Source of the DNA: Cryptomeria japonica
Lineage: Eukaryota; Streptophyta; Pinopsida; Cupressales; Cupressaceae
Direction: 5' to 3'
DNA length: 64,000 bases
Assembly (NCBI RefSeq): GCF_030272615.1
Contig: NC_081415.1
Span: 628,225,240-628,289,239, forward strand
The notes under the pieces are model-generated. The model was not told the origin of the DNA. It made no database searches and saw only the letters and a list, made by a program, of their open reading frames with translations. Position numbers and translations under genes: made by a program. Shown one piece after another: positions 10,740 to 21,054 of this stretch. Positions within the stretch are counted from its first letter, which is position 1, and each line of letters begins with the position of its first letter.

Positions 10740-13393
10740 TTAGTAAAGTGTGATTGAAGGGTCATCTCTTAGCTTAAGAGTATCTAGTATTTCTTCATGA
10801 TGAGCACTACTAACTATCCATAGTTCTTTTGTCCTTGGTTTGGCATGATGCTTCAATAATTTAACATTTGTTGATATAACAAGGTGTGAATACATGATAA
10901 TAGTTTTGTGTTTCTCATAGTCTTCAAATGCAGGTATGTCATTCTTTTTAATTATATATGTTTGCAACCAAGTTCTAACAACAACAACTGAACCTGTAGG
11001 ATACATGAACCCATCATCATCTCTCATCAATTGTGTTATCATTTTATTTCCCTATACACATCGTACCAACTAGTAGTTTGATCTCTCTTCATTCCCTTGT
11101 AGTGCAACAACTACAAAAATATATCTTGCTTGTAGAAGATCTGAAAGATGATCATAGTCAAGTGAACTTTCCATCTCATCATGTAAAGAGGATATTGCTT
11201 GAGATAAATGAGTTAGATACTATAGAATCCAAGTATCTACCCACTCACTTGACTCGCATTGATCCAATCACACTTAATACAATTATGACAAAAATAAGCC
11301 AACTCTCATGTCCAAATGGTCCATGTACTTGCATTTGAGCTTTGAAATAAATGTGCATCTTTCAAGATTCTTTGAGTGTCTGACAATCCAACATGTCTTC
11401 TATTAATCCCTCATCAACCAACCAAAATAACCTATGTACTTTTGAATCAAGTTTCCCTCCTCATGAATGGAACATGCATCACTGAATGTAGCACTTGAAA
11501 TCCTCAATTTCTCTTTAACCAGAGCTCTCTTCAAAAAAGAACCTACTCCCCTTTCCTATTCCCATCTTCAAAAAAACTCCAAATATGAGGTACGCCCCTA
11601 TTTGCATGCATTATACTTAACCAATAAATTGTAGGAGCATTCTGGAATTGACCCATGCAATTATCTAACCAAATGAGATGTCAGCCCATTTCAATGTCTT
11701 TTTCCTACAAGAACTCAAATAAATTCTCAAAAAAATGTTACACATTCTCTAACGAGTGAGATCTATCATCACTCATATAAAAATAGTACTCCCTAATTAT
11801 CTCTCCTCTTTTGTACTATCAAGGGTGTGTCTATATGTGATATGAACAAAAATAGCAATCTGAATGAAATTGTAATACTAAGATTGTACCTAATTTTATG
11901 ATTAAAATGTGTAGTTTTTTGCAAAATCAACCACTGATATAATAGTATCAATCCGGAAAGAGTCCTTACACATCCAGAATTGTTGATATAACCATTGAGA
12001 CCTATGGCTATGCCTTGCATACTTGTAGAAAAGGTTTTACTTAAAATCTAAAATAAAATCAGTAACATTAACTTCTCTAGAGACCAACTCACATATAGAA
12101 CCTTCACCTCCACTCTTCAAACTATATTTTACTATTTCATCTCTTTTTTTCAACAATTTTATTTCTGAATTTGTGTTCACTGCCTTCATGAAAACATGAA
12201 ACAAACTTTGACAGGCCACCACATTATGAACACTTTTCATTTAAACAATCATTTCTATCAAAAGAGCGTCCATCATCTCTAACACATAAAAATAGATCTA
12301 AAAAGTCCTTAAATGACTTTGAAAATTGCATTGCACCACACTCCTACAACATTTCATTAGTAGGTAAAGTAGAACAAATATAGAATAAAAGTTCATGATA
12401 CATTGAAAACTCAACATGGTATTTACAACAACAAGTATTATGAATTTTAAGAGGTACATAATAAAATGGCTTACAAGATTCAAATTCCCTTTGTAATATT
12501 TGCAAACTTGGACGTGTTTCACAAAAAAAATTATACAAGAATGTTTGGTTTAGTTTGAAGAAATGTTTAGGATGTGATGTACGGTCTTGATTTTCAATTA
12601 TTAGCTTTAAAACATCCTTTATATTGGGAGATACTCTAGATTTAACTTGCTAAAATTATTGAATTTCATCCTTTATGGTATCGACTGGCTTCTTATCAAC
12701 ATGTGGAAGCCTCCCAAAAAAACCCATGTATCATTCTTTTTTTGCAAGTGTTATATCCAATGTTCTACGACTTATGTTGGAATTAATACAAGTTTGTCTC
12801 ATAAAACGAGCCTTCAAATGATGGCCTACTAACAAGGTCATGATCACTCTATAAGCAACACTCTTATCTTTTTCCTTACTAATCTTTCCAATAGAATTGA
12901 GAGCATTATAAAGAATTTTGACAATAATATAAAATTTCTCCACCTTTTTATTCACATGAATCTTCAATTTGGCTAGCAAAGGTCTCATTTTGTGTATCTT
13001 TAGCAATTGAACAAAAATTTGGTATTGCTCAGTCAATAGATCTTATTTCTAAAATATTCAATGAAAAATTGTGTAGCCCACAACCAAATGGTTCTTGTCG
13101 ACCTCTTTCCTTCCAAATTTTCTAGAATGTTCTTATCAACTTCAAGTAACCATTTTTGGGGTTCTTAAAGGTCTTGGATTTGGAATTTGTCTTTATTCCA
13201 CACAAAGGTCATCATTTCTCATGTAATTTGGTGATACATGACATTCAATTGTTTCATAATTTTCAATGTAATTTGCAACATTTTCACATTCAACTTGATG
13301 TCCAACATTTTCAATATCAATTTCAACATTTTCAATTACAATTTCGATGTCATATTCAACATTTTGAAATTTAATTTCATCTTTACTTGAAAT
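10740..13393 (-). pseudogene. degenerate transposase-like gene of an uncharacterised plant family
   Basis: Minus-strand fragments in several frames join into one protein. From the N-terminal side: an acidic Ile/Glu/Asn-rich stretch (13,390-13,200), ILENLEGKRST, DKSVAYRVIMTLLVGHH (about 12,850), FGRLPHVDKKPVDTI (about 12,700), NTCCCKYHVEF (about 12,420), NLFYKYARHSHRSQW (about 12,020), SVVDFAKNY (about 11,920), WLDNCMGQFQN (about 11,660), VPHIWSFFEDGN, and a C-terminal frame from 11,042 to 10,740 containing DDDGFMYPTGSVVV. From memory this matches a plant protein family with a conserved VDFAENYT...WSDGCAGQFKN pattern, which suggests a DDE-type nuclease. The acidic residues and their spacing support a transposase; that role is inference. 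Many stops and frameshifts. The gypsy 5' LTR interrupts the N-terminal part at 13,394. Confidence 0.6.
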
Positions 13394-13871
13394 TGTATAC
13401 ACCTAAAAATGGTCTAAAGATAATTAATTAAATAAGCAATTATTTAATTAATCCCCCTTCCTAATTTAATTGAATTCACTAAGCAATTTGATTAAATTCC
13501 CCCTTTTCATCTACTTATTAATAAATCTAAGGATTTATTAATAAGTTCATTTTCATAATCCCCTTTAATTAATTAATTCAAATTAATTAATTCCCCCCAT
13601 CAAATTCATTTCTTCTAAATCCCCCAATTAATTAAAACAAATCAATAATGAGTTGTTTAGATTAATTAGTCTTTTCTTATTATTTGAATTTTTAAATTCA
13701 AATTCTCCTAACTTCTAACCACCTAACCTAACCCCTTCTAAAACTAACCCATTCCATCTAACCTTGGGTTTAATTAAATCCATCCTAGCTTGCACATCCT
13801 AACCACCATGTCCCCTTTCCTTGGACACTTTGCCCTCTCATGAGCAAAGCTTTTTGACACTTGTCACTAAG

Positions 13872-14060
13872 TGTTCCCTTTCATCCAACCTCTTCTAGAA
13901 GCCTCTTGACACTTGTCACCATAGAGATGACAAATGTTCCCTTTCATCCAACCTCTTCTAGAAGATTCTTGACACTTGTCACCATGGAGATGACATTGTC
14001 CCCTTTGATCCAACCCCTTCTCCTACCAACCTCCAAATGTTCCCTTTAATCCAACCTCTT
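13872..14060 (+). repeat. 63-bp tandem repeat inside the gypsy LTR, 3 copies
   Basis: Units begin TGTTCCCTTTCATCCAACCT at 13,872 and 13,935, with a third, more diverged unit near 13,997. The same array is found in the 3' LTR (about 26,844-27,032), so it predates insertion. A short frame across it is a by-product of the period being divisible by three. Confidence 0.85.
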
Positions 14061-14149
14061 TTCCAACCTCCTCCAATTTAACCATTGATATCTTCAAACT
14101 TAATCTTTACCGTTGATTCCTGCCACCTCACCCCTAGCCTTGGAAATCC

Positions 14150-14157
14150 TATAAATA
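14150..14157 (+). promoter_or_regulatory. TATA box of the gypsy 5' LTR
   Basis: TATAAATA followed by GACCCC lies about 760 bp into the LTR, and the same box recurs at 27,122-27,129 in the 3' LTR. The position suits an LTR promoter at the U3/R border. Confidence 0.65.
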
Positions 14158-14271
14158 GACCCCATTTTGGAGCACAAAGGGCCCCTTATTTTGATCCTGA
14201 ATCCCATCTCATTTGCATTCAATCATTGTTACTATAGGCATATGCAATCTTAGTTTATCATTTTGAGCATT

Positions 14272-14276
14272 GTTAT
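14272..14276 (+). repeat. target-site duplication GTTAT, left copy
   Basis: GTTAT flanks the nested copia on the left and again at 18,799-18,803. The uninterrupted 3' LTR of the gypsy element has a single GTTAT at this place (27,244-27,248), which proves the insertion site. Confidence 0.95.
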
Positions 14277-14310
14277 TGTGAGATTTTGTCAAGATCAAGA
14301 GCTCAATGAA
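14277..14310 (-). repeat. remnant of the copia 3' LTR
   Basis: TGTGAGATTTTGTCAAGATC and the following bases match the terminal 34 bp of the right LTR with one change. The coding frame then starts at once, so about 420 bp of the LTR were lost by deletion. Confidence 0.85.
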
Positions 14311-15398
14311 CGTCGAACAACATTCCTCCCCTTAGGAAGAAACAAAACCAAAGGTGTATCCATGAAGTCTCCCCAATTATGAAGGGAAGATGTATGAAGA
14401 AAACTCATGATGAAAGGAATCTCTGAAAACTGCTCAAGTTTCCCCATGTCAATGCTGAAAGATACCCCCTCCAAAGGTGGTAAACTGTGCCACACTGCTG
14501 AAAAAGGCACTCCAAGATCTAGTGGAGATGGATGTAGAACATGTCCCAAAGACTCACATGTCTCCTCAAAAAATAAAGAGACCTCCTCCAACTGTTGTAC
14601 ATAAGTATCCACAATCATGTCAACCTCGAAAGAATGATCATGTAGAGAATGAACAAGAGGGTTAGACTGTGCCCTCGCAACAATCGAAGAAGGATCACCT
14701 TCATCAAAGAGAAGATGAATGTCATCAATAATGTCTCCCAAATCTGCAATGTAGGATTCCATAAGCAAACCTGCAATATCTATCAAGTAATCATCCCATG
14801 AATTTGAAGCTGGAAGACAATGAATATCCTGCTGCACTGAATCACATGAAGGCAAAACTGTCGCACTATCCACATAATCAGGTACAATAGGTGATGTGAT
14901 ATCAATATGAGGAGATGAAATACAAGACTCAAGAACGGGGTCACATGTGAGAATCTCCATGTTCAAGTGTCCAAAGTTCTCCTCAAAAACTGAACTATCA
15001 CAAGAAGTGTGATCATAATGTGTAGAATCATCAAATGTGAAATCATCCTCATCAACAAAATCTGAAAAGGAGTATAACTGAGATGCATGATCAACCACCC
15101 CAGTTGCAATGATAGCTCTAGTCTCCATGTCTCTAATGAAAACTGAGTCAGGTGTGAACTCCACAACTCTCTTAGTTGCGCCATGTGTGATTTGATAGAT
15201 AGAAAGGAGATTGTTTGTCAAGTGGGGTATACACAACACATCATTGAAGGAGTTATCCCCAATGTCAATAGATCCTTTCCCAATCACATCCATGTATGTA
15301 TGATTGCCCATCAAAATTTGTGGCATGGTGCAAGGCTCAAATGTAGAGAACATAGACTGCGAAGATGCCATATGATGAGAAGCCCCTGAATCTAGAAG
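14295..15398 (-). CDS. copia protease remnant fused to a long acidic domain
   Basis: The frame continues that of gag after one TGA. It starts LLDSGASHHMAS, the retropepsin active site (D-S-G), then LMGN, a VLCIPHLTNNLLSIYQI stretch typical of copia protease ends, and a short FGHLN that resembles the first His motif of a lost integrase zinc finger. About 250 further residues are strongly acidic and hydrophobic (DYLIDIAGLLMESYIADLG, DIIDDIHLLFDEGD) and end NWGDFMDTPLVLFLP, then KGRN. I do not recognise this part. It has no stop in 358 codons while other frames in the window are broken, hinting that it was kept by selection in the mobile family. The copia enzymes that normally follow are missing. 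Confidence 0.7.
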   Translation of the reverse strand, partial: LLDSGASHHMASSQSMFSTFEPCTMPQILMGNHTYMDVIGKGSIDIGDNSFNDVLCIPHLTNNLLSIYQITHGATKRVVEFTPDSVFIRDMETRAIIATGVVDHASQLYSFSDFVDEDDFTFDDSTHYDHTSCDSSVFEENFGHLNMEILTCDPVLESCISSPHIDITSPIVPDYVDSATVLPSCDSVQQDIHCLPASNSWDDYLIDIAGLLMESYIADLGDIIDDIHLLFDEGDPSSIVARAQSNPLVHSLHDHSFEVDMIVDTYVQQLEEVSLFFEETCESLGHVLHPSPLDLGVPFSAVWHSLPPLEGVSFSIDMGKLEQFSEIPFIMSFLHTSSLHNWGDFMDTPLVLFLPKGRNVVRRSLSS

Positions 15399-16442
15399 TC
15401 ATCTCTCTGAATCATGACTGATAGTAGCACATAGAGCTTTTCCTTTTCTTGTTCCAAAAGAGTGAGTCTTTCCACTTGTAGAAGCCATGAATGCTTGCCC
15501 TTTTCCTTTTGAATGTGAGGAAGTGGAAGTTGATGAATCATCCTTCTTGTAGACTTTAGGCAAATCAATGTTATGCTTTTTGATGATATGTGTGAGCTCA
15601 TCAATCTTCTTAGAATGGCAACGATGCTCCTCATGACCAATCTTTTTACAATAAACACAAGTAGGTCTCTCCCTCTTTGGTGAATTATCTCTCTTGGAAG
15701 AGGATGAATCTCCTTTTTGTGGAGAAGATGGTGCTTTTTCCTTATGCTTTGATTGCCTTTTCTTCTTGTTTGAGTTGTCATTTCCTTGATTTCCTTTGTT
15801 CCCTTGATTTGCCACTAATGCTTGAGACTTAGAAGCCTTAAGAATGCCCATGCTTATCAACTTAGTTTGTTCCATCATCAACATTTCATTGAAAGCATCA
15901 AATGTAGGCATTGTGTAGCTTGAACCCATTGTCATCCTATGGGTTTGGAAACTAGAAACAAATGCTGCATATTCTTGTGGAAGCTTGCCTATCAAGTTGA
16001 ATATCAATTGAGTATCCTTCTTATCAATGCCACAATCTTTGAGTTGTGCCCTCAACTCATTTGCCTTAGTGACATAATCTTGTATAGTATCAAAGTTCTT
16101 GGGATCTAACATGGTGAGATCACTATCAATTTGATATCCCCTAATCTCATCAACTTGACCATACAAGTCTTGAAACTTTTGCCAAGCATCCTTGATTAGA
16201 GTACATTTCTCAATATGAAAAATGAGATCCTTTGATACATACTTTCTTAAGGTACCAATTGCCATGATATTTTTAGTGAGCCAATCTAAGTGACCAACTG
16301 GATCAGCCTTAGGATCAGCTAGAGCAACAATAGTTCCATCAATGTAATGAGTGAGTCCTTTTTTCATAAGTTTACTCCATGCATCAATTTTCCAAGTAGC
16401 ATAATTATGTGGAGTTAAAAGAGGAAACTTAGAAGAACCCAT
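15399..16442 (-). CDS. copia gag (nucleocapsid) polyprotein
   Basis: Gag packages the element RNA in virus-like particles. I take the start at the Met of MGSSKFPLLTPHNYATWK (16,442), which matches copia gag N-termini; an upstream in-frame extension of 21 residues is less likely. The capsid-like region has DAWQKFQDLYGQVDEIRGY and FDTIQDYVTKANELRAQL, as in copia UBN2-type gags. A CCHC zinc knuckle CVYCKKIGHEEHRC follows a basic, Ser-rich linker. The frame ends at TGA (15,399-15,401), where related elements have a Trp just before LLDSGASHH. That is a single G-to-A change, so gag-protease was probably one frame. Confidence 0.88.
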   Translation of the reverse strand: MGSSKFPLLTPHNYATWKIDAWSKLMKKGLTHYIDGTIVALADPKADPVGHLDWLTKNIMAIGTLRKYVSKDLIFHIEKCTLIKDAWQKFQDLYGQVDEIRGYQIDSDLTMLDPKNFDTIQDYVTKANELRAQLKDCGIDKKDTQLIFNLIGKLPQEYAAFVSSFQTHRMTMGSSYTMPTFDAFNEMLMMEQTKLISMGILKASKSQALVANQGNKGNQGNDNSNKKKRQSKHKEKAPSSPQKGDSSSSKRDNSPKRERPTCVYCKKIGHEEHRCHSKKIDELTHIIKKHNIDLPKVYKKDDSSTSTSSHSKGKGQAFMASTSGKTHSFGTRKGKALCATISHDSER

Positions 16443-18327
16443 AGCAGCAAAAAGGAAGGAACACAAGAGCACAAAAGCACAAGAGACACCCCCAAATTCA
16501 TTCAATCAAAGTACCCCCCTAAAGTGATGATTTTGGCACTTTATACTTAGTGCGATTACAATGAGCCACTTGCAAAACAAGGCAAAGTGGACTTATGATG
16601 CAAATTTTACAACTTTTCAAATGAGATACAAGAGACTTCAATCAATAGTGCAATGAATCTAACTGAGATTCAAGCAAATATACAAGTACCAAGAGAGCCA
16701 AAAATGGCTTAAATCTGAAAGTACAATTTCTACTTACAATGGCATCAATCTGATAGCATCATGTGAAATTAGACAAAAAAATACGCACTTTCAAAAAAAA
16801 TGGCACTTAAAAAGGAGGTCGTATGACCCTAAACGAAGCCTCTGAAGTTGCAAAAACTGGGATTACTCAGGTACAGTCACCAAAAACTGCATTTTTTGAA
16901 AAATTAGTGCATCAAAATCAAAAAAATTCTTCACCACTGCGAAGAGCATGAAATTCAAGCCCATTTCAAAAAACATTGCACCCAAAAAGGAGCAAAAATG
17001 AGCAAGTTATGGCCATTTGAAGTTGAACTGCAAAATCAAAAATGCAAATGAGAGGGGCCTGCCAAAATTTTGAAAAATGATGACGTAGCGCTGATGTCAG
17101 AAAGTCACTAGGTTAAATTTGACGGTCGTATGACCGTCACAAAAACTTCGCCCCTGCTGATTGGGCGTCCATACTGTACGGACTACAGACGTGGCAAATG
17201 ACTGTGCAGGTGACTATGTGGTCCATACCATACGGATTTGCTGACTGGGTGAGCTGCGTGGCATCTGCATGGCGACCGTACAAATGATGTGTCATAGTGT
17301 ACGGACAGCTGACTGTGTAAGGTTTGTACCCGCAGGCCAGTGGCCGCCTGCCACGTGGCGGACGCGGGTCCTCTGGTTTTTGTTGACCGCCGATAGGAGG
17401 AGGCTGCTGGAGGTGGACTGGAAGCAGTGGCTCAATGGTGTTTGGTAGCGGGCACTGATGAAAGCGAGTGGACGCCGAAGAGATGGAGGATGGGGGCCGG
17501 TGTCGGGAGGAGCCGACGCAGTGGTGGTGGCGATGCCTGGTGCCGGCGGGAGAGGGAGTCTGCCGGGAGCCGGAGAGTGGCGCGCAGGAGGAGCTATGCT
17601 GCGCCGGAGAGTAGGTAGCGGGCGCCGGCGGCGAGGACCTGTGGACGGGTGGCGGTCTTGGCAACTGAGCGCTAAGGATGGGACATACACAATGCGCAGA
17701 GCAGATTGCTGGCATGACGGTGCGTCGGCGGCAAAGGAGGGACCTGCACGGGGGAGCGGAGCAGCTCAGGGGCGGCCCGAAGGTCGTCGAAGGAGACCGC
17801 TGGGAGATGGACGGCCAGAGGGTACATGGCGTGGCAGTGGTGGTGGCGTCAATCTGTGAGACGCTGGCGTGCAGAATGAGGCACAAGGTACGAGTCATCC
17901 GGAGCTGCAGACCTGCAACGCGCAGGTACGGGTGTCACGAGGGGGGTCTGCGAACCCCCCAAAAACTTTTTGTTTTTTATTTTTTATTTTTCTCCTTTTT
18001 TTGATGATTTTTGATCGAAATTTTTCGAAATTTTTTATTTTTTAATTTTTTTCGAAAAATATTTTTAAGAAAAATGAACTTTTTTTTTTTTTCGAAAAAA
18101 ATAGTAAAAAAATTTTCGAAATCCGTACAATTATAGCAAAATTGGCGAAAAAAAAATTTTCTCACCAAAATAGGCCGACTTTATAACCAAAATTCATGGA
18201 AACGGCCTTCTGGACGCAATGGCGGTGTCGGATCTGGTCTAGGATGCCTCCAAAAGATATTGCTCCTCAGATCTGCCTCTTGACGTCGCAATAATGCCTC
18301 TTCAAGACGAATCAATGAAGCCCCAAT
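16443..18327 (-). other. long leader of the nested copia, with GC-rich island
   Basis: Between primer site and gag lie 1.9 kb without a credible gene. Three parts stand out: an A/T homopolymer-rich part (about 17,960-18,180) with several TTTTTCGAAA-like words; a GC-rich island (about 17,200-17,945) with GGCG/CCGCC runs; and an inverted-repeat-rich part (16,815-17,320) with GGTCGTATGACC at 16,817 and about 17,124 and GTACGGAC-type words. The frames in the GC-rich part are Pro/Arg-rich and I do not treat them as genes. Confidence 0.7.
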
Positions 18328-18340
18328 GGCTCTGATACCA
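18328..18340 (-). other. primer-binding site, initiator Met-tRNA
   Basis: On the minus strand TGGTATCAGAGCC stands directly after the 5' LTR. This is the standard plant copia primer site complementary to the 3' end of initiator Met-tRNA. Confidence 0.95.
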
Positions 18341-18798
18341 TGTGAGATTTTGCCAAGATCAAGAGCTCAATGAAATGTACAAAATAGAGACATAATATGG
18401 GACAAGAATAAACTATATTCTCATCAATAGAAAATGATCAATAATCAATTCAATAGTTCAATACAATGTAGATGAGCCTGCTTATATAGGCAAGACTAGG
18501 GATATGTGAGCAAACGAACATGACATGTGGCTCAATAAGAAACAAGGGTAGGTAGGAAATAGGTGTGGGTAGGTAGGAGAAATAATATAATAGTCCACAT
18601 GAGGTGGATCACCCACTGAATGTGGAGTGTAACAACAAGATCAACACCATAAAAGGTGGAATTTCTCCTACACACACTATCCCAATGTGGCACAAACACC
18701 CAAGTGTCTCATACCCAAACTACTATGAAATGCATTATCCTAAGTAAACTTAAGTAAGGTGTAATAATATCCAAGGTGAATAATTATTTACACCAACA
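18341..18798 (-). repeat. 5' LTR of the nested copia (458 bp)
   Basis: On the minus strand it begins TGTTGGTGTAAATAATTATT and ends GGCAAAATCTCACA. A TATATAAG box lies at 18,481-18,490 (minus). The terminal TG...CA and the primer site next to it define the LTR. Confidence 0.93.
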
Positions 18799-18803
18799 GT
18801 TAT
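18799..18803 (+). repeat. target-site duplication GTTAT, right copy
   Basis: Identical to 14,272-14,276. The gypsy LTR sequence resumes with CATAGCTTAATTGC right after it. Confidence 0.95.
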
Positions 18804-19127
18804 CATAGCTTAATTGCATCAATCTAGCTTATTTTCTAGCATAATCATATAATCATGTAGCTTAATCTCATAATTTCTAGCTTTAATCATTATCTCATAT
18901 AGATCATGCATCTTCATCATTTAAATCCTCCATTTAAGTGTAGTCAAGTCACTGGAATTTGCATAACCAGATCTGAGAGCAAAATTCATACTCGCATTTA
19001 CTAGGAGGCGATAGATCGCTTAGCTATGGTTTTATCTTTCTTTGCTTTAAACTCATTAACCATGCTTGTAATGATCAATTGAGTGTTTTGTGTTGTAGGA
19101 ATAGGTATACACTTCACAGGCACGACA
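18804..19127 (+). repeat. gypsy 5' LTR, second segment (324 bp)
   Basis: It begins CATAGCTTAATTGCATCAAT, equal to the 3' LTR at 27,249, and ends CACAGGCACGACA. It supplies the R/U5 end. Only its first 77 bp are present in the 3' LTR copy. Confidence 0.9.
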
Positions 19128-19130
19128 TTT

Positions 19131-19148
19131 TGGTGCCCACCGTGGGGC
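19131..19148 (+). other. gypsy primer-binding region
   Basis: TGGTGCCCACCGTGGGGC follows the LTR after TTT. Plant Tat-type elements carry a very similar TGGCGCCCACCGTGGGGC at this place. I cannot name the priming tRNA with confidence. Confidence 0.7.
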
Positions 19149-21054
19149 CAGAATTATCATTTTTGGCCTCTCAAGCTTCATCAACATTCATCTCTGTCGG
19201 GTCTGAATCAGAATGTTGTACGAACTCATTTCTAGCCTAGTACGACATGCTTTATGAGATGAAATGACAAGAGATCTTGTGTCATACGAGCCTTTAGGAA
19301 AAATACAATATCGTACGAGCTCTCATCTTGACTCGTACGGTATCAGAAAGTGGCTCGTACGATTAGGTAAAGTTTGTCGTATGAAATTTTGCTTTTGTGT
19401 TCTGAGAGCATATTCCATTTCAGGTTTCATACCTTAGTTTGATTATGACTAATGCTAACTTTGTTATGTTTATGAGATTTTTGGCAGTCTAACTCTTTTT
19501 TGCAAAATGATTGATGAAGATACGTTTGTCAAACACCAAATTCAAAACGCATCAATCACTACTAATGGATCTATTTTGCAGGTTGCCTAAAAGAATTCAA
19601 CAAAACTTTGTGTATTCCTTAAATTATTTTTAGGCACACTTATCTTTTGCTAAAGGAATGAACAATCATGTATTTTGTGTCTTTGATGATAGGCAAGTAT
19701 GCTCTCACCTTTCTTAGGTGATCAGAAAGCTAGACTCATCTTCTACTTTCATTAGTGCATTTCTTTAGCAGGCCTGCCCTCCCGAGGAGCTAATAACTCT
19801 TAAAGCCATTATGGCCGGTGTGAGGGGAATGACCTAAGTGGGAATGGCTAATGCCAAGTAATCCAACCCACTATAAAATAAATGTGATTTGATGAAAATC
19901 AAGTCAACGGCAGTGCTCGGGAATAGCTCTCCTTCATACCTTCAGGTATAGTAAACCTTGGTTTTCAAGGCTGCGAGACCTCTTAATTGAGTATTATACC
20001 CCAATGCGTTGAATATATCCCTTACTAGTTCCGATTAAATTAGTAGCTACCTGATTCACCTCTGAAAGGGTGATAATCTTTATGCAAGCGAGATAGTAAC
20101 TCTCCCAAGATACTTGCCATATCGTGCCCCCATTAGCATTTGGAGTCGGATAATACGATGTTGAGAATCCATTGTGTGAGACTTAGCGGCCGTATTCTAA
20201 TTAGCTATTGGGTGTGTACCTAATCTTGCAAGCAAAGGTTTTCTCTCCTCAGCAAACTTCCTTAGGGTTTAGCATGCTTGAAGTCACTTATTACATCATG
20301 TGTTTGTTGGATATTCATCCCTAAATTGAAAAATCAGACATCTAAAACTGGAAAACATAAGCAAAACATAAAAATTCACTAATCCAAATTCGGCAAAACA
20401 AACTTTTTTGTATCTCTGCTCTGTTATCTATCATACGAGTCAAGTTCTCTATCGTATGGTTCATAAAGTTTTGTCATATGAGTCTCTTCTTTTTCAAAGG
20501 AAATTTTTGATTTGTCGTTAGGTCTTATATCTCTTGTCGTTCTAGACACTATAATCTGTCATACGAGTCTCTGTTTTTATCAGTCCAGAGCTGCTACTTT
20601 GCATGACTTTTTCAGGTCTATCATTTCTGCTTGGTCAATTTGCAGTATTCATAAACATTTGTTATCTATTGCTTTGTGCTTGGATTGTCTCCTTTGTTTG
20701 CTTGGTCGAGTTATCATCCATCAAAATTAGACTTTAGAACATAAACACCTCAATATTTTCAAGTGCTCACCCTCAACAAGTTCAAGATCTAAACATCTCA
20801 AAGTGCATTATCACCCTCTTTGGTAAACTAATCACTCAAACATAGTTTCTCATCAGGATCTATCATCCTCTATCACGAAACTGAAACATTTGGTCAGGAT
20901 AATCTTGTCCCACATCGTAGGATATATCATTCCTACTGGACTTTATTTTTATCAAATCATCATCATTGCACTCTTAAACCGAAGATCAAAAAACTTACAA
21001 ACTTTTAAACACTTGAATCATCTTTTCATGTCATGATGCACTATCACATTTACA
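19149..21054 (+). other. gypsy leader with repeated GTCRTACGAG words
   Basis: A 1.9 kb leader without a credible gene lies where gag should be. GTCATACGAG, TCGTACGAGC, CTCGTACGGT, ATCGTATGGT and similar words occur about ten times in two clusters (19,216-19,390 and 20,431-20,570). The middle (19,650-20,300) holds unremarkable sequence. The central ACGT/GTAC makes most words partly palindromic. Confidence 0.65.

Larger units (their letters stand above)
13394..14276 (+). repeat. gypsy 5' LTR, first segment (883 bp)
   Basis: It starts with TGTATACACCTAAAAATGGT and matches 26,366-27,248 of the 3' LTR, also 883 bp. The LTR continues at 18,804 after the nested copia. Total rebuilt length is 1,207 bp. 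It contains AATTAATTAA-rich sequence, a 63-bp tandem repeat and a TATA box. Confidence 0.93.
14277..18798 (-). mobile_element. non-autonomous Ty1/copia element nested in the gypsy LTR
   Basis: It reads right to left. A 458-bp 5' LTR (18,341-18,798), an exact Met-tRNA primer site, a 1.9 kb leader, a gag frame and a protease plus acidic-domain frame are present. A perfect 5-bp duplication GTTAT flanks it. Integrase, reverse transcriptase and RNase H are absent. The 3' LTR at the left is cut down to about 34 bp by a deletion. Its coding frame carries only one stop over about 720 codons, so it is younger than the gypsy host. Mobilisation would have needed enzymes from a full-length relative. Confidence 0.93.

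Noticed and set aside
13861-14049. 62-codon frame repeated at 26,833-27,021
   Set aside because: It lies in the LTR tandem repeat and is a non-coding by-product.
14407-14665. Plus-strand frames over the copia protease and acidic region
   Set aside because: They are antisense shadows of the minus-strand gene, whose motifs are clear.
17137-17898. 253-codon Pro/Arg/Ser-rich frame in the GC-rich island
   Set aside because: Frames are open on both strands there because of base composition; no motif supports a protein.
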